Below, piece after piece: positions 36,391 to 47,045 of a stretch of 64,000 bases of DNA. Made by a program: the position numbers and the translations under genes. Below the pieces are notes generated by a model. It was given only the letters and a program-made list of their open reading frames with translations. It did no database searches and was not told where the DNA came from. Numbering within the stretch: position 1 is the stretch's first letter; each line of letters opens with the position of its first letter. Source of the stretch: Symbiodinium microadriaticum (taxonomy: Eukaryota > Sar > Dinophyceae > Suessiales > Symbiodiniaceae). Location: positions 18,501 to 82,500 of the forward strand of contig LSRX01001548.1 in assembly GCA_001939145.1 (NCBI GenBank), in the 5' to 3' direction.

Positions 36391-36890
36391 CACAGCATGT
36401 ATGCAGTTTACACCTGGTGAGCACACAACGAGCATAGGCACGTCTAATGGTGTACGTCCATGCTGCGGCCTGGCGCCGTCACTGTGGACGCTGTTCATTC
36501 GTCTGATCATACGCAAACTCCCGCACACCCCAGAGCAACTGCAGGAGGCTGCAGGCCCGCCACTCAATTGGATATGTGATCGAGGTTTTGACTGAGGCAT
36601 GCAGATGACCACGCTACAGCACCACCGCCGGAGGAGATCAACAATCCGGGCACGGAGGCCACGCAGACCGAGGAAGCCGCGGAGAAGGAAAAGGAGAAGG
36701 GCAGAGCCTCCCCCATGGACACCACGCAGAGGGAAGCGAAGAACGGCGCCGGAGCAGGAACTGGACCCGCAAAGGAAAGGGCGGCAACAAGTTCCATGCG
36801 GAACCAGCAAGGGCCGCGGACAGGAGGGCTCTGGAAGTGGCTGGCAAACCAAAACAGCCAGGGCTCAGAGCAGACGTGACGGAATGGTGG
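36290..36890 (+). pseudogene. Reverse transcriptase motif B/C fragment of relic 2
   Basis: Frame 36305-36595 contains SNGVRPCCGLAPSLWTLF, an RT motif B (normally GVRQGC-L-P-LW). After a shift, HADDHATAPPPEEI places ADD codons at 36601-36609, matching motif C. Downstream an acidic-basic tail (EEAAEKEKEKGRASP) runs to about 36890. Confidence 0.6.
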
Positions 36891-36935
36891 AGCAAACATC
36901 GCGAGGATCGCCAACACCGCCGTCCGGAAGAAGAA

Positions 36936-36957
36936 GAAGTAGTAGTAGTAGGTGTGA

Positions 36958-37000
<43 letters not shown>

Positions 37001-37038
37001 TGTAGTAGTAGTAGTAGTAGTAGTAGTAGCAGCAGGAG

Positions 37039-37071
<33 letters not shown>

Positions 37072-37080
37072 CAGCAGCAG
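36936..37080. repeat. GTA trinucleotide array
   Basis: (GTA)n with TTG and CAG interruptions, ending in (CAG)n at a single N (37081). Same repeat and orientation as 30341-30780. Confidence 0.95.
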
Positions 37081-37081
37081 N
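37081..37081. other. Ambiguous base inside a trinucleotide array
   Basis: A lone N at the edge of the (GTA)/(CAG) array probably marks a collapsed repeat or closed gap. Confidence 0.7.
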
Positions 37082-38774
37082 GTCGCTAAGGAAACTAAGC
37101 TTACAGAACTCAACCCTAAACCCCTAAACCCCTAAACCCCTAAACCCCTAAACCCTAAACCCCAAACCCTCAACCCTCCACCTTGAGCTCTAAAAGGGGT
37201 TGAAAAGCTGAGATCCTAAGCCCTGGAACCCGGAAGCTCTAAGCTTTCGGAGCCACCCAAACCCCCCTGAAACCGAAGTCCATCAATAACAATGAAGGCG
37301 AAAATCCCTAAACCCTAAACCCTACTCCCTGAACTCGTAACCCTCACTCAGAAGACCCAAAGCCTCATAGGTGTGTAACTGCGGAATGAGGACCCTCGCA
37401 ACCGCAAGCCTAACCCGTTTGCTGAGTCACAAGACCCTTCAGGTAAACCCGGCGCCCCGAAATCCGAGACCTGTGTAACCCTATAGCATTTTCATCCCTG
37501 TATATAATAGACTTAGACCCTCGACCCTAAACCAAGCAACCCAAAGGCGTCGGCTCGACTAATCAGCGCGCTGAATGCGCTCTCCAAGGCCACCGGGAAC
37601 ACGTCGTTTGGCCTGTAACGAAGACGCTTCTGTGCATGTAGTGCAACGTACCTGCTGTGGTGCATTCGGGGAGAAGTACTCCAACTGGTGGCCACATCCT
37701 GCATGTTATTGTGCAGGCATGCTGTAGTGCGAAGCTTGTGACCTTGCTCGTCTTGCCAGAGTTTGCAGGTTGTGTTGTTTTCCACAGGTCCAGTTGCCAT
37801 GTTCAGTCATGTCAGCAAGCAACAGAACCTGATGAAAAGGATCAACGAGCTGGTCTTGCCCACATGTTCAGTCTTGTTATCTTCAAAGTTGAGTGCGCAG
37901 TCTAGTCACCGGGTTGGACGGCTTTGCAGCCTTCTGCAGAGCACGTTTTCGCATCGTAATGTTTGCACGGTTGTATATCTGAGTAGGCCTTGTCGTAGCA
38001 CAACATCTCTACATTGCCTGAAAGTCGTGGGATAGTTTGATGCTCAGTTGGTCGTTCTTAAACATGCTGTTTGGGATTTCCCGTGTTCGGGTCTACCAAC
38101 TTACAACCATATTTTGTTCAGCTGCAGTGTTGTTCGGCTGTTCCTTTTTGCGTCGTGACATCGTGCTCGCGCTCTGCTAGAGTATGCATCGCCGTCGCAT
38201 TCTGTGGCTGGGCTTGGTCGTGCTTTCGTGACTGATCAGATACTGTCTGCAATGCCGCGGCTTTTGATCTTTGAGAGTTTTGCAAGGCATCGTAGGATGT
38301 TGTGTAATCTTGTGATGTTTGCCGTGCTAACCCTTTGGGCCATATGGCTTCGACACCTTAATGTTGTTGCAGAGTGCTATTTCGCCAGTGCATCGCTGTT
38401 GAATGCAGTTGCGACAGTTTTGTTCCCTGGTCTGCGTAGTGCTTTTCGGCTGTTTAAGCATCTTTGATGTGTCCGACATTGCCGTGTTCTCTGCAGGTGC
38501 TCTTCTGTATCTTTGCATGGTAAGACTCCCTTCATGCCACCATCTGGTCGCACATTCAAAGCAGCCCTTAATGAGTCGCGAGGTTGATCTCTGCAACACT
38601 GCTTTCGCAGTACCTGCAGCACCCTTCAACGGAAAAGACGCAAACTGGTATTATGCCTTAAACTCCAAACAGGCACCTCGCAATCACTGCCGTTTCGGAT
38701 TCACCCACGCACCGAAATCTCAGCTGTGCAACCCTTTGGGATACTTTCCGAGACCCCAAACCCCAATCCCCAGA
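37082..38774 (+). other. Spacer with telomere-like units and one candidate exon
   Basis: CCCTAAA units cluster at 37115-37175 and 37305-37325. A possible exon begins at 37788 after an AG and reads PVAMFSHVSKQQNLMKRINE, but no partner exons were found. The 87-residue frame at 38204-38467 is hydrophobic and unplaced. Otherwise I see nothing. Confidence 0.3.
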
Positions 38775-38953
38775 CCCTGAATGGAACCCTAATCCCTAAA
38801 CCCTGAATGGAATCCTAAACCCAAACCCCTAAACCCTGAATGGAACTCTAAACCCGAAACCCTGAATGGAACTCTAAACCCTAAACCCTGAATGGAACTC
38901 TAAACCCTAAACCCTGAATGGAATTCTAAACCCTAAACCCTGAATGGAATCTT
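38775..38953. repeat. 26-bp minisatellite derived from the telomere motif
   Basis: Seven units of CCCTGAATGGAAYYCTAA plus CCCTAAA run head to tail, with period about 26. Confidence 0.9.
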
Positions 38954-39074
38954 AACCCCTAAGCCCTGTCCCAAGACCCACTGAAGTCTTCTCGAGGAGC
39001 CCGTGGGGAGCGTCGAGACGAAGCGCCGCGAGGCACATGTGCCGAGACTCTCAGTCCCAGACAGGCCAGTACAA

Positions 39075-39372
39075 CTATATATATATATATACACACATAC
39101 ACACATATACATGCATATACATATATATATATATATACATACACATACATACATCTACATACGTATACAGACGTATGCACATGTGCACATGTATTTGTAT
39201 ATATGTATATATATATATATGTGTACATCTATATATATGTATATATATATATACATATATGTGTGTATATATATATGTATGTATTTGTACAACATATATA
39301 TATATATATATGTACATATATATATATATGAATGTATATGTACACATATATGTACATATATACACACACATG

Positions 39373-39424
<52 letters not shown>

Positions 39425-39457
39425 CATATGTACACATATATATATATATATATATAA
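39075..39457. repeat. TA-rich microsatellite upstream of the hydroxylase gene
   Basis: (TA)n mixed with TACACA and TGTACA units. Tyr/Ile-rich frames on both strands are artefacts. Confidence 0.95.
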
Positions 39458-39649
39458 GATCATGATTTCATGTCTATCCCTTAGATTAGGGATGTTGGGC
39501 TCTTTTGGGAACGCTGTTGCTGAGTGATCCGGGACCAGCAGGAGAGAGAGAGGGTTGTCAGCATATGTCAAGACCGCATGTGGGCAGTGGTTGAGAAAGT
39601 CCTTCCACTGGAAGTGCGAGCATAGCTACAAGCTTCTGCCTGGAATCTC

Positions 39650-39668
39650 CATTCTGTTCAGGCTCAAG
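39650..39668 (+). other. Possible relic of the dinoflagellate spliced leader
   Basis: CCATTCTGTTCAGGCTCAAG resembles the 3' part of the dinoflagellate spliced leader (CCATTTTGGCTCAAG), with an exact GGCTCAAG end and an interruption in the middle. It ends 56 nt before the ATG of an intronless gene, which would fit retroposition of a trans-spliced mRNA. Chance is not excluded. Confidence 0.3.
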
Positions 39669-39724
39669 GCCCCGTGGTCGTCCATCACCCACCTCTGGCT
39701 GCCATTGCTGTGTCGCTGGGTGTC

Positions 39725-40840
39725 ATGTCCGGACAGTCCAAGGAGATGGCGTACACCTTGGAGTACCCGTCCGAGAAGCTGAGCTTTCGCCACCACTTCT
39801 CCTCTCTGTTACTGAGTGGCGACTGGTCCCTGACCTTGCTGGAGCTTGGTAGTTTGGGGTCGCTGGTGGCTGCAGCCTGCCTTCTACCTGGTGAGAAGGT
39901 GAATGTCAAGGGCTCTTGGACTTTGAAAGAGCTGGCTGCCTTCCTTTGTACAAAGGCTGCTGTGACACGTCTTTACAACACCTACCTTGAGGCCGTGTTC
40001 TTCACCTTCCCACGTTTCCGCACGCAGCCTCCGAACGAGCATGCACTGAAGGAGAAGAGAGACCTTTGCGGTAGGGACATGGAGCAGTTGCAGACCATCC
40101 TATTTCATGATCGTCTAACCCTGCTCAGCCAGTTCGCTTTCAATGTGGGTCTCTATTATGCTATTCCCGGCTACTACCCACCGGCTGGCAATTTTGCACC
40201 TCTTCATGAGCGTGTGCTTCGTCTTGTATCCAATCACTACCTCATGTCCTTCGGCATGTACTGGATGCATCGAGCTCTTCATGTGGTTCCATTCCTTTGG
40301 GACAAGATCCACTCCTACCACCACTGGGCCAAGCACCCCTTGTCCCGCAACACCTACGACGACCACTGGCTGGACAACCTCGGCAATGCCGTAGTGGGTC
40401 ATTTCTGTGCACAGGCCCTCCTTCCCCTTGACCGTGGGACCTTCTGGTTCTCGCACATCTTCCGCATCTTCGAGAGCTTGGAGAAGCATTCTGGTGTGAG
40501 TTGTGGGTTCAACTTGGCCCACCAGTTGCAGAGGTATTTTCCCTTTGCGCAGATGCCGCACCACCACGATTGGCATCACGAAGGCCACAAAGGGTGCAAC
40601 TACACCTTCAGCTCAATCGGCGGTCTTTGGGACTGTGTCTTCGGCACGCGGAAGGTGGGCAGGGCCTTGGAGATCATGCCCTCACAGGCGACCTACAGAG
40701 ACAGAGCACAGGGCAAAAAGGCGGGCCGAGTGCGGACTTTGCTAGACCACCCTGCGGTGTGCCTTCTGCCGGTGGTCTCCGTGACGGCTGTCGCCATCAT
40801 GAAGCTGCAGAGGGACGGCTTCTCCTTGGCGCAGAGGTGA
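39725..40840 (+). CDS. Fatty-acid-hydroxylase / sterol-desaturase superfamily protein, intronless
   Basis: The enzyme is expected to be an ER-membrane di-iron oxygenase acting on a sterol, fatty acid or sphingoid substrate. All three histidine boxes are present: HRALH at residues 182-186, HSYHH at 196-200 and HHHDWHH at 279-285. ATG 39725 gives 371 residues, usual family length being about 250-350. An in-frame TAG at 39623 lies upstream and no ATG comes between. Hydrophobic segments lie near residues 32-62, 125-150 and in the C-terminal third. Unlike its neighbours the gene has no introns, which suggests retroposition. I cannot separate C4-methylsterol oxidase, C5-desaturase and alkane-type hydroxylase subfamilies. 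Confidence 0.88.
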   Translation: MSGQSKEMAYTLEYPSEKLSFRHHFSSLLLSGDWSLTLLELGSLGSLVAAACLLPGEKVNVKGSWTLKELAAFLCTKAAVTRLYNTYLEAVFFTFPRFRTQPPNEHALKEKRDLCGRDMEQLQTILFHDRLTLLSQFAFNVGLYYAIPGYYPPAGNFAPLHERVLRLVSNHYLMSFGMYWMHRALHVVPFLWDKIHSYHHWAKHPLSRNTYDDHWLDNLGNAVVGHFCAQALLPLDRGTFWFSHIFRIFESLEKHSGVSCGFNLAHQLQRYFPFAQMPHHHDWHHEGHKGCNYTFSSIGGLWDCVFGTRKVGRALEIMPSQATYRDRAQGKKAGRVRTLLDHPAVCLLPVVSVTAVAIMKLQRDGFSLAQR

Positions 40841-41751
40841 GCCCGTGGACCTAGTCAATCCTGGCCAGCCCACTTGCCTCGAGAGGCCGTGAGCGCATGT
40901 TGGGCGAAATTCGGTTCCCTGCCATCAGAGTGTTGTACAGGTTCTGCTTCTGAAAGCAGGCTGCACGCATCTTTTCAGCTCACTTGCAAGCCTTGCAATA
41001 CTGGGCTCCATCCGCGTAGAGAGTGTCTGCATGCGCCCAGCTCCATCTACGAAGCTACCAGTAGACCCTGAATTGACAGCTGCTGCTAGTGAAATGCCGG
41101 TGTGGGCTGATCTCACTGCGCGGTAATAGATCGAGACAGAGACCAACATCACACAAACCATATTCGCACCCAGGTGCGGCCGCGGCACCAAAAGAGCGAT
41201 CCGACTCTTGCCCTCGTGACGTCTTTGCTTTTGTGAGAATGGCTTCTGGCCCGCGCCCAACAATTTTCCGAGAACCTGAATCCCCCCCGGAAGGGTTTAA
41301 AAAAGGGTTGCCAAAAGTGTTACCATAAGGGTTTCTAGAAAGGGTTGCTATAAGTGTTACTTAATACTATAAGGGTTACTGTAAGGGGTAAACACAAGGG
41401 TTCTATTTAAGGATTGAAGGCCTACTGCAAAGGGTCAAGCAAAGGCCAGCCATCCCATCCTCGGATGCTTCTCCAGTGCCGAGCTCCACTGAACCTTACA
41501 ACTTCAGCCGACAGCCCGAAGTCTTAAGCCCCAAACCCTGAAACCCCTTTAAACGCTAAGACCCCCTAAAGCCCTAGAGCCCCCTAAACGCCCATAGCCC
41601 TAAAGCCTAAACGCCCTAAACCACTCTGTGCCCAAGCCATCCCAATCCAGACGTTCCCAACCCCAAAGCTTCAAAACAGAATCCCCCAAGCTTCTTCTGC
41701 CCTAAACCCTAAACCCTAAACACTAAACCCTAAACCCTAAGTCTTTTGCAG
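40841..41751. other. Downstream flank of the hydroxylase gene
   Basis: No gene seen. 41296-41420 repeats AAGGGTT(N)CTATAAG units, and from 41520 CCCTAAA-like units begin. No polyadenylation signal is recognisable. Confidence 0.4.
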
Positions 41752-41805
41752 GCCGTCCCCGAGAATGAATTCCATGTCCCGCCCGTGGGTGAGGTCTCCA
41801 TCGAG
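41752..41805 (+). CDS. Candidate exon 1 of an unidentified gene
   Basis: After TTTTGCAG the frame reads AVPENEFHVPPVGEVSIE and ends at a GC donor. C-rich CCCTAAA units precede it and G-rich TTTAGGG units follow, the same layout as confirmed exons in this window. It joins in phase 0 to 42896. Confidence 0.45.
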
Positions 41806-41819
41806 GCTCGCGGACGTTT

Positions 41820-42015
41820 AGGCTTTAGGGTTTGGGGGTTTAGGGTTTAGGGTTTAGGGTGTAGGGGGTGTAGGGTTTAGAGTGTAGGGTTTGGGGTTTG
41901 GGGTTTAGGGTGTAGGGTTTAGGGTTTGGGGTTTAGGGTTTAGGGTGTAGGGGGTGTAGGGTTTATAATGTAGGGTTTGGGGTTTAGGGTTTAGGGTTTG
42001 GGGTTTAGGGTTCTG
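41820..42015. repeat. TTTAGGG-type array with a higher-order period
   Basis: TTTAGGG, TTTGGGG and TGTAGGG variants alternate, and a block containing GGTGTAGGGGGTGTAGGG occurs twice about 95 bp apart. It starts 15 bases after a candidate donor. Confidence 0.9.
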
Positions 42016-42895
42016 GCTAGACTTGAGTCCAGTAGCAAAAACAGGGTTCTGGGCTCGGAGTGCTGCCGGGTTAGAGCCTTGAGAAGCATCCTCTCTGTGT
42101 AGCGGACGCTTCCCTGCTTTCCGGACAGGTTACCTTTGTTGTCTTCCAGCAGACTTTTCAAAGCCCCTAAGAGGCCAGGCACGTGGCAGGTCAAGTCTAG
42201 GCTTTTCATGAGAGTAACACAGACTCGAGATTCGAGGCAGTACATACTTATGCAGAGGCCATCGGCGCACGGAAGAAAACCAGGTCTGCCTTTCTCGAAC
42301 TGACGAACGGAGCAAGACATGAATGAACATTTGATGTCACAATGTTCGTCCGTATGTTGAGGCAAGCAGGATGACGCAAAAACCTGTTCGTACTGGTATG
42401 AAGATGCAGCAGACTGGACATCGCAAGCATGTTCAGGCATGAACTGATCAATATGACGGAGTATTGGCACCATCTTAAAACATTGTAGTTGTATATTCCT
42501 GCAGAGACCTCTTTAAGCACATTGCCGGACGGTGATGTAACAGCGCACGAATGCTATCATACCGTGCAGTGTGATAGAGACATTTGGGCATTTGGTGAAC
42601 TTGAGTATAGCAACGTCATACCCTAAACCCTAAACCCTAAATCCTAAACCCTAACCGGAGCAACATCCAGAATCCCAAAAACCCCGGGAGGAGCAGCTGC
42701 AGTATCAGCAGCAGAAGAGGAAGCTTGCATCCCGCATCTCCCTAAACCCTTTAATCCTCAACCCTAAGCCCGAAACTCTAAGCCAGAAGCTCTAAACCCT
42801 AAGCCCGAAACTCTAAGCCGTAAGCTCTAAGCCGTAAGCTCTAAAGCCTAAACCCTAAACCCAAAGCTCTAGACCCCAAACCTCCGATGCTGCAG

Positions 42896-42955
42896 GACCT
42901 CATGGCACCGCTGCAGGATGAGGCTCGCTTCACCCGCGAGGTCAAGGAGCTGAAG
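42896..42955 (+). CDS. Candidate exon 2 of the unidentified gene
   Basis: After CTGCAG the frame reads DLMAPLQDEARFTREVKELK, a charged amphipathic helix, then a GC donor. CCCTAAA units precede it. Phase 0 at both ends. I do not recognise the family. Confidence 0.5.
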
Positions 42956-42987
42956 GCCCTGATTGGACTGCTTCTTTTGTTTTGTTT

Positions 42988-42989
42988 TG

Positions 42990-43020
<31 letters not shown>

Positions 43021-43023
43021 TTG
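42988..43023. repeat. GT run and poly-T
   Basis: (GT)8 followed by 18 T residues, inside the intron after the candidate exon at 42896. Confidence 0.9.
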
Positions 43024-43354
43024 TCAGCCCGGAGCCTGTTTTAGTTTTTGATGTTCGTTGTTGGGGTTCAGGGTTGAGGCTGAAGGGTTGAGGCTGAAGC
43101 GCTTGCATTGCTTGCATTCATTCGCCTCTGCGCCATAGACTTTCAAAGGCGCTCATGGAACGCTGATTTCTCATTTGTGCACTATACATTGGATATTATA
43201 GATTCTATAATTCTATTTGTATGCATTACGTGTTTTGTATGGTTCTAAATTATATGGTATTTAGAAGTAGTACCTCTGCCCTACGAACTCGTTCTCACAG
43301 CTTCGTTTGGATGGTTTACTGGGCCACAAGCGTCTTCTATTCAATCGCTCGTTG

Positions 43355-43447
43355 CCCCCCTAAGCCCCAAACCCCAAACCCTAAACCCTAAATCCCTAAA
43401 CCCCCTAAATCCCCAAACCCTAAATCCCCAAACCCTAAATCCCTAAA
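43355..43447. repeat. CCCTAAA-type array
   Basis: CCCTAAA, CCCTAAAT and CCCCTAAA units, immediately 5' of the candidate exon at 43481. Confidence 0.9.
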
Positions 43448-43480
43448 GCCTATCTTGTGTCTCCCGGATTGCCGTTTGAG

Positions 43481-43510
43481 GAGCCCGGTCCTGTGACCCG
43501 ACTGGGCTGT
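43481..43510 (+). CDS. Candidate exon 3 of the unidentified gene
   Basis: After GTTTGAG the frame reads EPGPVTRLGC, then a GA donor leading into TTTAGGG-like intron sequence. Flanking repeat polarity supports an exon; the peptide is too short for homology. Confidence 0.35.
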
Positions 43511-43953
43511 GACGGGTTTCTGAAAAGGGCGGTTTAGCGTTTAGGGTTTAAGTTGCCATAATGGGGATACAGGGATTTAGGGATTTAGGGTTTAGGGTTT
43601 AGGAGGAAGGGATCTATAAGGGCTCCTTTCAGGTTTTAGGGCTTAAGGTTTGAGCTACGATAATGTGGATACACGAGGGGTCCTTTAAGGGATCTATAAG
43701 GGTCTATGAGGGTTCCCTCATAAAATCTATAGGGGTTCCGCTAAGGGATCTTTCAGGGTTCCTTTGGGATCTACAAGGGTTCGAGGCTTAAGGTTTGGGG
43801 ATCTATAGCAAATAATAGGGCTTCCTGTTTATAGGAACCGAATTTAAGTTTTCATACAGGGAATACACAGTACATCATGGGGTTTCCTTATGGTAGTAAC
43901 TTACTTGAAGCTCCTTAACAGCAGACCAGTAAACTGGGATCTTGGGCGCTCAG

Positions 43954-43995
43954 GTGGGTTCCAGCATCCGACATGACTGCTCCAACCTGGAAGGA
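43954..43995 (+). CDS. Candidate exon 4 of the unidentified gene
   Basis: After GCTCAG the frame reads VGSSIRHDCSNLEG, then GC. Phase 0. Support is splice-site and codon pattern only. Confidence 0.3.
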
Positions 43996-44226
43996 GCCCT
44001 TTAAAGGAACGTACGTAGCTACGTAGGTATGTACATAGAGGACCCTTTGGGAAAGGAGCCCAGAGAACTTCGGAGTAACCATCGTGACAGCGAGCGTAGA
44101 AACAGCAAGCAGCGGCCTCGCAGCGGCCTCAACATACTGATTGTGAGAGTTGATAACTGTTAGACATTCTTCAGCAGGGAAAGCCAGCCAGCACTCTGTT
44201 GCCGATGGCCCTCAAGACATGTTGAG

Positions 44227-44286
44227 GCCTTGTCCCAGCGTGAGGGCTTGCCCGAGCCGGCGTCGGAGGCGGCGCGGGGCCGCGAG
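44227..44286 (+). CDS. Candidate exon 5 of the unidentified gene
   Basis: After GTTGAG the frame reads ALSQREGLPEPASEAARGRE with GC-rich third positions, then a GA donor. The open frame continues to REELYCTLLQL, so the 3' boundary could be later. Another coding-like piece (ISPLAKLVLRFRYRQ) lies at 44437. Confidence 0.35.
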
Positions 44287-44934
44287 GAGCTCTACTGCAC
44301 ATTACTGCAATTGTGTGTTTACGACGACGACTACGACGACGACAAATCTCATGCGATTGCTCCCCAGTGGCGCGGATGACCTGGGGTAGAGTCCATATAA
44401 CTTTACCGGTATTTGGAGCCGGTTCGGCTCTTTCAGATCTCGCCACTGGCCAAGCTTGTCCTTCGTTTTCGATACAGACAACTCAGCCTTCGCATATTCC
44501 AGACCTACCATAGCACAGCCCTTGCAAAAGCAGGTGGCATCTGTAACGCTTACCTCGCTGTTCTTGACATGGCAAGGCCCCTCCTATGCTCTGGACTGAA
44601 CACCCTAAACACCATGAGCTCTCTTTGTGGATCCAGCATGGGACCTGCTACAGAGGCGAAGCTATCACACCCCAAAGCCCATACCCCGAGCCCTGAACCC
44701 CAAAGCCCTAAAGAGCCTGTTGAGCTCGAAGAGCAACGAGCCCTTACAGTAACCTCAAGCTTCCTAACCTAAAAGGAGCAGGGGACTTGGTAAGTAAGGT
44801 CCACGGAAGCATCTCTGGGGCGCATAAGTAATGATCCCCAAGCGCCCAAGCTTATAGCCATCATCATCCTCCGGACCTGCAGACCCTGAACTCCCTGAAC
44901 CCAGGGCCCTAAACTCTAAACCCCTACCCACCTA

Positions 44935-45450
44935 AACCCTAGAGCCCTAAAGCCCTAAAGCCCTAAACCCTAAACCCTAGAGCCCTAAAACTTCAAGCCC
45001 TGAATTGAACTGAGCCCTCCAACCCGGCAGCCCGCTTCTCTTGATGTTAAAAATGAGCACGCAAGCTCCAACCAAACCCAAATCTTTCGAGAGCCAAAAA
45101 AGGGGTTTCTTGGTTACCGCCGTACATCTACTTCGCCAGAGCCGCAGCCTAGCTATCAAGGCCCCAAAATGACAAGCTGGACAGTTCGCGTAAAACCCTT
45201 GAAAGGCCCTTGCAAAGCACCCTGAGACCCTGGCTCATGAAATCAGGCCTAATTCCACCCCACCCTATACCCCCTAAACCCCTACATCCCTAAATCCCTA
45301 AACCCTAAACCCCCCAAACCCTAAACCCTAAACCCTAACCCCCTACACCCTAAGCCCCGAAACCCTAAACCCTGAACCCTAAACCCTAAACCCCCAAACC
45401 CTAAACCCGAAACCCTAAACCCCTAAACCCTAAACCCTAAACTCGACACC
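44935..45450. repeat. CCCTAAA-type arrays
   Basis: Two blocks, 44930-44998 and 45265-45450, of CCCTAAA with CCCCAAA and CCCGAAA variants, all in the C-rich orientation on +. Confidence 0.9.
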
Positions 45451-46002
45451 TCTAAACCCCTCAAGCCCCAAACTGGGACATCCTGGTGCCTGCGGCGCGT
45501 GCCCGGCCTGGGCCGCAGCCCCGGTCGTTTCGTCAGTGATGTTAGCTTAGGATTCGGTTTTTGGGTCTAGCGTTTAGGGGTTTAGGTTTTAGTTTTTTTT
45601 TTTTGGTTTTGTCGGGTTTAAGGTTTTCGGCTCTGGTTTCAGGTTTAAGGTGTTTCAGAGTTCTGGCTTAGGGTCGTGTTCTGGTTTAGAGCCTCGGGTT
45701 TGGGATGCACGATCACGAGGTGAGGACGTAGGTTTTGCTGTCTCGGAAGCTTGAGATGTTAGCGTCAAAGGTTAAGGACTGTTTAGGATTTGGGGGTTTA
45801 GGGGTTTAGGGGTTTAGGGACCGCGTGGCCTTCATCAGCAGCGTGGTACAGCATCACGACACGGTACTTCTTCTCCTTGTCGTCGTCACAGCGGTGTCGA
45901 TCATCAAGGTCAGTACAAGTGTTGCCCTAGCCGCCATAGCCATGCTTATTCTGATAGCTTTCTTCACCATCAGACCCCTGGCTCGCACTACCGCCAGACT
46001 CT

Positions 46003-46065
46003 AGGGGGGCTTAATAACACTGGGCCCACTATACTATAGTTATCATAAGGAACCCCCCAAAATGT
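46003..46065 (-). mobile_element. Short inverted-repeat element, reverse copy
   Basis: Read on the minus strand it gives GGGGGGTTCCTTATGATAAC, an AT-rich centre and CTTAAT at the far end, the same order as 51737-51840 and 63077-63170. One terminus appears truncated. Confidence 0.45.
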
Positions 46066-46385
46066 TTTAGGTTCATCATCCGATTTTCACCTTTGCACTC
46101 CGTTTCATCACCATTGATGGCGTCGGGAGTAGCCGGTTTTACGCCGGTCACCTCCACGCCGCCCTTCAAGATCCTCGAACCAACGAAACGGAGAGGACCT
46201 GCGCTCCGTTGAGACTGTTCTAGAATGTTTGGGCTCTGTGACAGTCATGCTCCAGCTTTCTGGCGTCACTGGCTGATATCCCAAACGCCGCTCAGCGAAC
46301 CCTCCCGAAGCTGTGAATCCTGAAGCCTCCCTGAGCCCCCCTAAACCCCAAGCCCTGAACCCCTAAACCCTAAACCCTGCACGAG

Positions 46386-46436
46386 GTGGTTTCGGTCCTG
46401 GAGATGTGGCGATCGAACATGTGGCGGGACTACGAG
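46386..46436 (+). CDS. Candidate exon of the unidentified gene
   Basis: After GCACGAG the frame reads VVSVLEMWRSNMWRDYE and could end before GTTGAG. A CCCTAAA block precedes it. A hydrophobic frame at 45823-46004 (DRVAFISSVVQHHD start) may also belong to this gene. Family not recognised. Confidence 0.4.
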
Positions 46437-47045
46437 GTTGAGGATCCAGGCACCCCTTGCAGGCTTTGGGACTTAGCTCAAGATGCAGGCAATTGTTATT
46501 CCATTTTTTTCTTTATTGGTCTCAGGTTTATCGGTTAATAACCAAACCCTAAACCCTCAACCGTTTAGGGTTTAGGGATTCTACAGGGTTTTGGGATGGC
46601 GGTCCAGGGTTTCTGGTGTCCCGAAAGCCCTGCCCACCACGGCACCGAAAAAGGTCCGAAAGCTCGCAAAGACCGCAATATGGCAGCCTTCGCAAGTAGA
46701 GTAAGAAAGTATATAGGGTTCCTTTAAAGGGTTCTATAAAGGGTACTATAAGGGGGGGTTGAGGGTCGAATGCAGGAACCTGATTAAGAAACCTTCGGTC
46801 TTTATGAGGGTTCCTCATATGGTTTCTAAGATCTACGGTTTAGGGTTTAGGGTTTAGGGTTTAGGGTTTAGGGTTTCTGGACCAGATTTTGACAACAGGA
46901 TCCTGTAGGCATGCCCACGGATGTAGTTGGTGTCCAGTATATCCCAAACCCCCTATCCGAACTATGAAGGCGCCTGCGCTGAACCTTTATAGCAGCCCTT
47001 AATGGAGCCCCTTTAAGCAAAGGCGCCTTGTAAAGGAGCCCTGTC

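Larger units (their letters stand above)
35440..36890 (+). mobile_element. Non-LTR retrotransposon relic 2
   Basis: An endonuclease fragment is followed by a linker and then by reverse transcriptase motifs B and C, the normal order inside one non-LTR polyprotein. It starts just after the zinc motif of relic 1, so two dead elements lie head to tail. Confidence 0.65.

Noticed and set aside
39003..39571. Tyr/Ile/His-rich frames of 70-174 codons
   Set aside because: Translations of a (TA)n/(TACA)n microsatellite.
45480..45530. WDILVPAA segment as a glutamate-dehydrogenase exon
   Set aside because: No other dehydrogenase motif lies nearby and the frame is not fixed by splice sites.
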